Source: Monoplex corrugatus (taxonomy: Eukaryota; Mollusca; Gastropoda; Littorinimorpha; Ranellidae). From it: DNA of 64,000 nt. The translations under genes and the position numbers were made by a program. The notes under the pieces are model-generated. The model worked only from the letters and a program-made list of their open reading frames with translations. It searched no databases and was not told the origin of the DNA. Positions 13,508 to 64,000 of this stretch are shown in pieces. The DNA is taken from positions 170,150,995 through 170,214,994 of the forward strand of contig CM060305.1 of assembly GCA_030674185.1 (NCBI GenBank), in the 5' to 3' direction. The stretch's first letter is position 1. Every line of letters begins with the position of its first letter.

Positions 13508-14938
13508 TCAATTCAAAGGGTGGCCCACTGGTTCTGTTGCTACAGCACCATACTCCTAAAGCAAGGGTTGCATTCAAAGGATGGCCCACTGGTTCTGTGC
13601 TACAGCACCATACTCCTAAAGCAAGGGTTGCATTCAAAGGGTGGCCCACTGGTTCTGTGCTACAGCATCATACTCCTAAAGCAAGGGTTGCATTCAAAGG
13701 TGGCCCACTGGTTCTGTGCTACAGCACATACTCCTAAAGCAAGGGTTGCATTCAAAGGTGGCCCACTGGTTCTGTGCTACAGCACATACTCCTAAAGCAA
13801 GGGTTGCATTCAAAGGTGGCCCACTGGTTCTGTGCTACAGCACCATACTCCTCAAGCAAGGGTTGCATTCAAAGGGTGGCCCACTGGTTCTGTGCTACAG
13901 CACCATACTCCTAAAGCAAGGGTTGCATTCAAAGGTGGCCCACTGGTTCTGTGCTACAGCACCATACTCCTAAAGCAAGGGTTGCATTCAAAGGGTGGCC
14001 CACTGGTTCTGTGCTACAGCATCATACTCCTAAAGCAAGGGTTGCATTCAAAGGTGGCCCACTGGTTCTGTGCTACAGCACCATACTCCTAAAGCAAGGG
14101 TTGCATTCAAAGGGTGGCCCACTGGTTCTGTGCTACAGCACCATACTCCTAAAGCAAGGGTTGCATTCAAAGGGTGGCCCACTGGTTCTTTTGCTACAGC
14201 ACCATACTCCTAAAGCAAGGGTTGCATTCAAAGGATGGCCCACTGGTTCTGTGCTACAGCACCATACTCCTAAAGCAAGGGTTGCATTCAAAGGGTGGCC
14301 CACTGGTTCTGTGCTACAGCACCATACTCCTAAAGCAAGGGTTGCATTCAAAGGGTGGCCCACTGGTTCTGTGCTCTACAGCACCATACTCCTAAAGCAA
14401 GGGTTGCATTCAAAGGGTGGCCCACTGGTTCTGTGCTACAGCACCATACTCCTAAAGCAAGGGTTGCATTCAAAGGGTGGCCCACTGGTTCTGTGCTACA
14501 GCATCATACTCCTAAAGCAAGGGTTGCATTCAAAGGGTGGCCCACTGGTTCTGTGCTACAGCATCATACTCCTAAAGCAAGGGTTGCATTCAAAGGTGGC
14601 CCACTGGTTCTGTGCTACAGCATCATACTCCTAAAGCAAGGGTTGCATTCAAAGGGTGGCCCACTGGTTCTGTGCTACAGCATCATACTCCTAAAGCAAG
14701 GGTTGCATTCAAAGGGTGCCCACTGTTCTGTGCTACAGCACATACTCCTAAAGCAAGGGTTGCATCAAAGGTGGCCCACTGTTCTGTGCTACAGCACCAT
14801 ACTCTAAAGCAAGGGTTGCATTCAAAGGGTGGCCCACTGGTTCTGTGCTACAGCACATACTCCTAAAGCAAGGTTGCATTCAAAGGTGGCCCACTGGTTC
14901 TGTGCTACAGCACCATACTCCTAAAGCAAGGGTTGCAG
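13508..14938. repeat. 60-bp minisatellite, about 24 copies
   Basis: Unit CAAAGGGTGGCCCACTGGTT, CTGTGCTACAGCACCATACT, CCTAAAGCAAGGGTTGCATT. Single-base length variants (GGG/GG, CACCAT/CACAT) are spread through it. They move the frame between units, so the open frames here are not genes. Confidence 0.96.
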
Positions 14939-14974
14939 TTTCAATCATCATGCACATTTTTTTTCACAGTCTGT

Positions 14975-15925
14975 GTTTTGTTCGACAGGGCCATGGACTT
15001 GAGATCTGGTACCATGAGTTTAATCCCAGCCCACAACGTTAAAACCTGGCCTGTTACCTGTCCGTCTTTTATGTTGTCATCATTTTGAAGGTGACTGCTT
15101 CGTATTTCATAGGTCCCTTTACACCCTCCTACCCATTTCAAGACTTTGCCAGCACTCAGTATTTTGCGTAGGCTCAAGGAGTCTGCTAGATATCTGATGG
15201 CAGACTAAAGTGGAGCACATATGGAATTGTGTGAGTGCAGTGAAAACCTCCTGAACACACTGCAAACTATCAACCACATATGGAATTGTCTGAGTGCAGT
15301 GAAGACCTCCTGAACAAACTACAAACTATCAACCACATATGGAATTGTCTGAGTGCAGTGAAGACCTCCTGAACAAACTGCAAACTATCAACCACATATG
15401 GAATTGTCTGAGTGCAGTGAAGACCTCCTGAACAAACTGCAAACTATCAACCACATATGGAATTGTCTGAGTGCAGTGAAAACCTCCTGAACAAACTGCA
15501 AACTATCAACCACATATGGAATTGTCTGAGTGCAGTGAAGACCTCCTGAACAAACTGCAAACTATCAACCACATATGGAATTGTGTGAGTGCAGTGAAGA
15601 CCTCTGAACAACCTGCAAACTATCAACCAATATGGAATTGTCTGAGTGCATGTGAAAACCCTCTAACACACTGCAAACTATTCAATCCACATATGGAATT
15701 GTCTGAGTGCAGTGAAACCTCCTGAACAAACTGCAAACTATCAATACACATATGGAATTGTCTGAGTGCAGTGAAGACCTCCTGAACAAACTGCAAACTA
15801 TCAACCACATATGGAATTGTCTGAGTGCAGTGAAGACCTCCTGAACAAACTGCAAACTATCAACCACATATGGAATTGTTGAGTGCAGTGAAGACCTCCT
15901 GAACAAACTGCAAACTATCAAAACA
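14975..15925 (+). repeat. Dispersed SINE-like element whose 3' part expanded into a 59-bp array (about 12 copies)
   Basis: Bases 14975-15205 resemble 48868-49000 and 49690-49990 in the same order (CCAGCCCACAACGTTAAAAC; CCCATTTCAAGACTTTGCCA). From 15205 on, the segment ACATATGGAATTGTCTGAGT, GCAGTGAAGACCTCCTGAAC, AAACTGCAAACTATCA repeats at 59 bp. The same segment occurs once at 49930-49990. So the array is a local expansion of one part of a mobile repeat. Confidence 0.82.
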
Positions 15926-16796
15926 CACATAGACATCAAAAACAAACGTATAACCCTTTCTCTGTTTGGCATCCACATAAACACATACAGAAATCTGTAT
16001 ATGTGTTTTCTTCAATTCCAAGATGATAAACCAAGACACCGATATCTAATGTTCAAAAAGCCTAAGTGTGTCTAAGGGTGTGATATGTGTACAGCCCCCT
16101 CCCCCCACACACACATATATACACACATACTAAGCTTGGTTCAAATTGTTCTCTTCCTATAAAATGGAAGAATAAAAACTAACTGTGTGTACAAATAATC
16201 CCAGAGTATTACAATTATCAAGAAGAGATAGATAATAACTGAATAACAACTGCAGGAAAGTACACAATTTCCAGTCTAACTGAATTAAATGATCAAACGA
16301 CTTATGTTTTCATATCTTATGATAAGCTTGATTGATCTCGTCTCCCATTTTCCTTTCCGTCATGATTACAATAGAACAATGTGCTCTGCTTAGGAGCTAG
16401 GCGCAAATATCCCCCCATTCACTCAAATTTATATACAAGAAGCTTTTATGTCAACATATTAAATATACGCAAGTTATACACACACACATGCAAGTTATAC
16501 ACACCTATAAGACTGTTTGTTTTTTCCTTGTCAAACAGATTGGCTTTTCTTGTCACTGGAATTGCCACGCTCAAAACATAAAGCTGGTGTTCACACAGCA
16601 TGATAATCCACACACCACACAATTTGCCAAGGCAGACAAGTCACCTGTACAGATTCATAATTGCACTCAACTTTTGCTTTTTCATGCACCGCACATGCAG
16701 AAAATACTGCGCTATTTGACTCTCTTTAAGTCTGGGGCAACTCCAATGCAGAATGACAACACAGGATGACTTCCTAGATTGGTATCAAATTCAAGA
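15926..16796. other. Unique AT-rich sequence, nothing recognised
   Basis: A short CA run near 16110-16130 and ordinary AT-rich DNA. I see no exon of the NBEAL gene in it on the minus strand. Confidence 0.4.
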
Positions 16797-16996
16797 TCTT
16801 ACTTATTTTCTCACACAAGCATTGCTGGGTTTATTTACTTATATTCTCACACAAGCATTGCTGGGTTTATTAGACTTACTTATTTTCTCACACAAGCATT
16901 GCTGGGTTTATTAGACTTACTTATTTTCTCACACAAGCATTGCTGGGTTTTATTAGACTTACTTATTTTCTCACACAAGCATTGCAGGGTTTGTTT
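16797..16996. repeat. 41-bp tandem repeat, about 5 copies
   Basis: Unit ACTTATTTTCTCACACAAGC followed by ATTGCTGGGTTTATTAG. Slight drift at both ends. Confidence 0.9.
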
Positions 16997-18171
16997 ACTA
17001 TGTAGTATGTCACAATCTTTACTTGTATTTCTTTGTTTCTGTCAAATCATAACATTGCTAGCATAGTGTTCAATCACAGTGAATATGAATAAAGCGCTAC
17101 AGTTCCTGTGCTTAACTTGCTTCTTCAAAAAGAAATGACAACATCATCAATTTGTAAAGTGTAAAAAAAAATCCCCCCCCAAAAATCTCTACATTGGCAT
17201 ATTCACAACAATTTTCTAAAACTTGATCCGTCTGTTCACCTGAAATCTTTAAAATACAGTACTGAAATTTTCAATATGATCAAAATATTGCTACACACTC
17301 GGAGCACCTACACAAAAAGCTCACCAACATGTGTGTGAATAACAACTGTTTTCTGGTGCACACACTATCACATTATTCTGCTACACATATCGCTAGGACA
17401 GTATGCACAGCATCACACAAGCTACACATCAAGCATATCGCAAAAGGCTGTTTAAGCTTGAGCAAAAGGAAGAAGGCATAACAATGCTCACTAATCCTAG
17501 TACATCAACATGAATACATAAAGCAACAGTCTGCATCACAAAATGCATAATAAAGCAAAGTAACAATAACAAATCCATAAAGTAAATTAACAGTAACATA
17601 CAAATGAAGGAGCATTTATTCCTACCAGACAAGTCATTACCATCTAGTCTCCAAGAAACGAATCATGCAGTTCACACCCATGACAAAATACTCCTGTGCA
17701 TTGATTGCATTCATGATAAAATAATGATTGGTGTTTCATTACTGGAATCAACAAAAACAGATCAGATAGTGTTTCACTATGTAAATTAACAAACAGATCC
17801 AGAGCTTATCAAATGCTGTATCAACAAAAATATCAAGACATATTATAATGGTTCAAGCTGTACTACACACACTACACGCTGTGATACTGGGATAACAACA
17901 CACTCTCCAAACTTCATGATAACAACAACTGAATATCATCCAAACTTACAAATAATGATCATGATCCAATTTCTCACTGAGGGATGATGACTTGTTCATA
18001 TGTATACGACAATGATAATTACGTATTATCCAACAACACAATAATGATCATTACGTATGATCCAAATTTACGAGTTACATGACGGTCACTTCATCCCCAG
18101 GAAAACACTGACAACATTGACACTTCACATGACCTTTACCACCATCACAGACAAAGTACAAGCACATGTGA
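16997..18171. other. Unique AT-rich sequence, nothing recognised
   Basis: No tandem array, no coding signal and no repeat match to the rest of the window. It may hold the missing terminal exon or 3' UTR of NBEAL, but I could not identify either. Confidence 0.35.
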
Positions 18172-18357
18172 TTAACCCTTTGACTCCTGCATCCCGTCCG
18201 CTGCATTCTGCTTTGTTAAACCATGCTAGCAAAGCAAAAACTAACCCTTTCACTCCCCCACCCTAGCCACCGGCTTCCTGCAGAAAGCTGGTGATAAGGT
18301 GAGGAGCCAAAGAGTTAAGTTTTGCAGTTAGTAGATGGAGGCAGAGTCAAAGGTTAA
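18172..18357. mobile_element. TTAA-flanked foldback MITE, 186 bp
   Basis: Starts TTAACCCTTTGACTCCTGCA and ends AGAGTCAAAGGTTAA. Same internal order as the other copies (TGCTAGCAAAGCAAAAACTA, GCTTCCTGCAGAAAGCTGGT). It has more small indels than the copy at 35575, so it is an older copy or less well assembled. Confidence 0.8.
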
Positions 18358-19494
18358 TGGAGCATTTGTGATGCTTCCCTACTCGTTTCATTACACCTTT
18401 TTCTCAGCTCTCGTTTCAGTACAAAAGGGAAGAATGCAAATTCTCCACTTTAAAGGGTGTTTCTTCCCTAAAATTATGCTTCAATAAACATACTTACCAT
18501 GACTCACGAGAGCTAGTAACATGAGTCACAGCACGTTATGAGTCATTAAATAACATTCATAACATTCTATGGTATGAAACACTTTGGTTCTGTCCTGTTT
18601 GGCCCCTGTCCATTACAGTTAAAAGGCAAAAACCCTTTTATTCTAAAATATTTTCTGTGGCTTACAACTGAACATTTTAGACATAGTTAAAAAAAATTAG
18701 GGAACCGCGTTGTTCAAAAGATCGTATAAACAAAAAAACAGTATTTTCTACATGAAGCCAAAACAGTTTTCATGTTTTTGTTGCCCCATACAGGTAGACA
18801 TGGCCAACCCATACAGGTAGACATGGCCAACCCATACAGGTAGACATGGCCAACCCATACAGGTAGACATGGCCAACAGTTGTTGTCACAACCTTCTCTG
18901 TGCACCATGACATCCCACTGTGACATCCACATCATCATGAACACAATTCAAAGACGAAGCAAACGACAAACACATCATAAGCGTGAGGAAAAGAACACAA
19001 AACACAATGTGAAGAAAACAACATCTGTATCAAAAATAAGGAAAACAATACCTATGAAATATAAACACATAATACAACACATAGCAAAAACACACACGAG
19101 AGAGAAAAATGCAAATAAGGACACAGACAAAGAAGAGACTAAGTTGAGCCACCAGTTGCACAGGCAGAGAGGTACAGACTTTAAATATACCACAGAGACA
19201 GATACACACACAGACAAGGATTTGGCAACATGAACGCTTTCGCATGATAACCGGTTTTACCTTCGATATAATCAGGCTTCACACGATCCACATTGGCCTT
19301 AAAGTCAAATGCACTCCAAAACCCTTGACCCATCTTCCAAGGACAGATGACCTTGAACATGCTTGACCCTGACCTCAAATGACTGCAGTGGTCCATACAA
19401 CCCTTGAACCAGCTCAGCGTTGACTACAGTCGCCATGGTGACTTGCAATGTAAGTGATAGCAGTTTTCTTCAGTGTGCTCGTCGCCATGGTTAC
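18358..19494. other. Spacer downstream of NBEAL e15, with a 23-bp tandem repeat at 18788-18875
   Basis: Contains four copies of ACCCATACAGGTAGACATGG plus CCA. No terminal NBEAL exon was recognised on the minus strand, although one must follow e15. The minus-strand frame around 19250-19390 gives no family match. Confidence 0.5.

Positions 19495-64000
<44,506 letters not shown>

Noticed and set aside
1720..15925. Many long open frames in both directions over the tandem arrays
   Set aside because: They repeat the array unit, shift with single-base length variants, and are explained by stop-free units or units divisible by three. No start context, domain or splice support.
19240..19400. Minus-strand stretch downstream of e15 as the missing terminal exon
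   Set aside because: The frames that could join e15 hit a stop or give no match to the expected GETEYN-type tail.

Overview
The window is eukaryotic nuclear DNA: intron-rich, full of minisatellites, (CA)n/(GA)n microsatellites, SINEs, LINEs and MITEs, with no bacterial gene layout. The repeat types (tRNA-derived SINEs, a LINE whose 3' tail ends in GCGCTATATAAA plus short repeats, TTAA-flanked foldback MITEs) and the invertebrate-like protein suggest a lophotrochozoan, most likely a gastropod or other mollusc. That assignment is inference.

The only cellular gene I can support is one minus-strand gene, a neurobeachin-like protein (NBEAL1/NBEAL2 family). Fifteen exons can be read between 63056 and 19495. 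They run from inside the BEACH domain (motif FPWILCDY) through the C-terminal WD40 repeats almost to the end of the protein (motif HILVGLRDGKLIIVGV). The 5' part (N-terminus, PH-BEACH start) lies beyond base 64000. The last coding exon and the 3' UTR were not identified. Exons total about 1.87 kb of a 43.6 kb span. Several carry +1/-1 (once 2-base) frame breaks, mostly in short homopolymers, while all splice dinucleotides stay intact. This fits an incompletely polished long-read assembly better than a dead gene.

Layout. 1-19.4 kb: a chain of tandem arrays with units of 23-87 bp, three TTAA-flanked MITE copies (two intact, one partial), a LINE 3' fragment, and unique AT-rich stretches. 19.5-20.5 kb: the two most C-terminal exons found, separated by a microsatellite intron. 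20.5-38.3 kb: two very large arrays (about 7.4 kb of a 49-bp unit and 5.7 kb of a 40-bp unit) on either side of one 162-bp exon, then a MITE with a perfect 82-bp palindrome. 38.3-50.3 kb: six more exons (e6 to e11, the WD40 region and the BEACH C-terminus) set among arrays and long CA/GT tracts. 50.3-58.7 kb: BEACH exons whose own splice sites have become part of the adjoining minisatellites. 58.7-64 kb: two nearly identical 5'-truncated LINE copies, a decayed second LINE, and the first two exons in the window.

Tandem arrays cover roughly 60% of the window by summing my coordinates. The most interesting signal is that arrays repeatedly start at exon edges and carry copies of real splice sites. 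The 56-bp array at 50.3-51.6 kb repeats the acceptor plus the first bases of a BEACH exon, with a donor created at the repeat junction. The array at 55.5-58.56 kb repeats a strong donor dozens of times. Other arrays are expansions of pieces of transposable elements.
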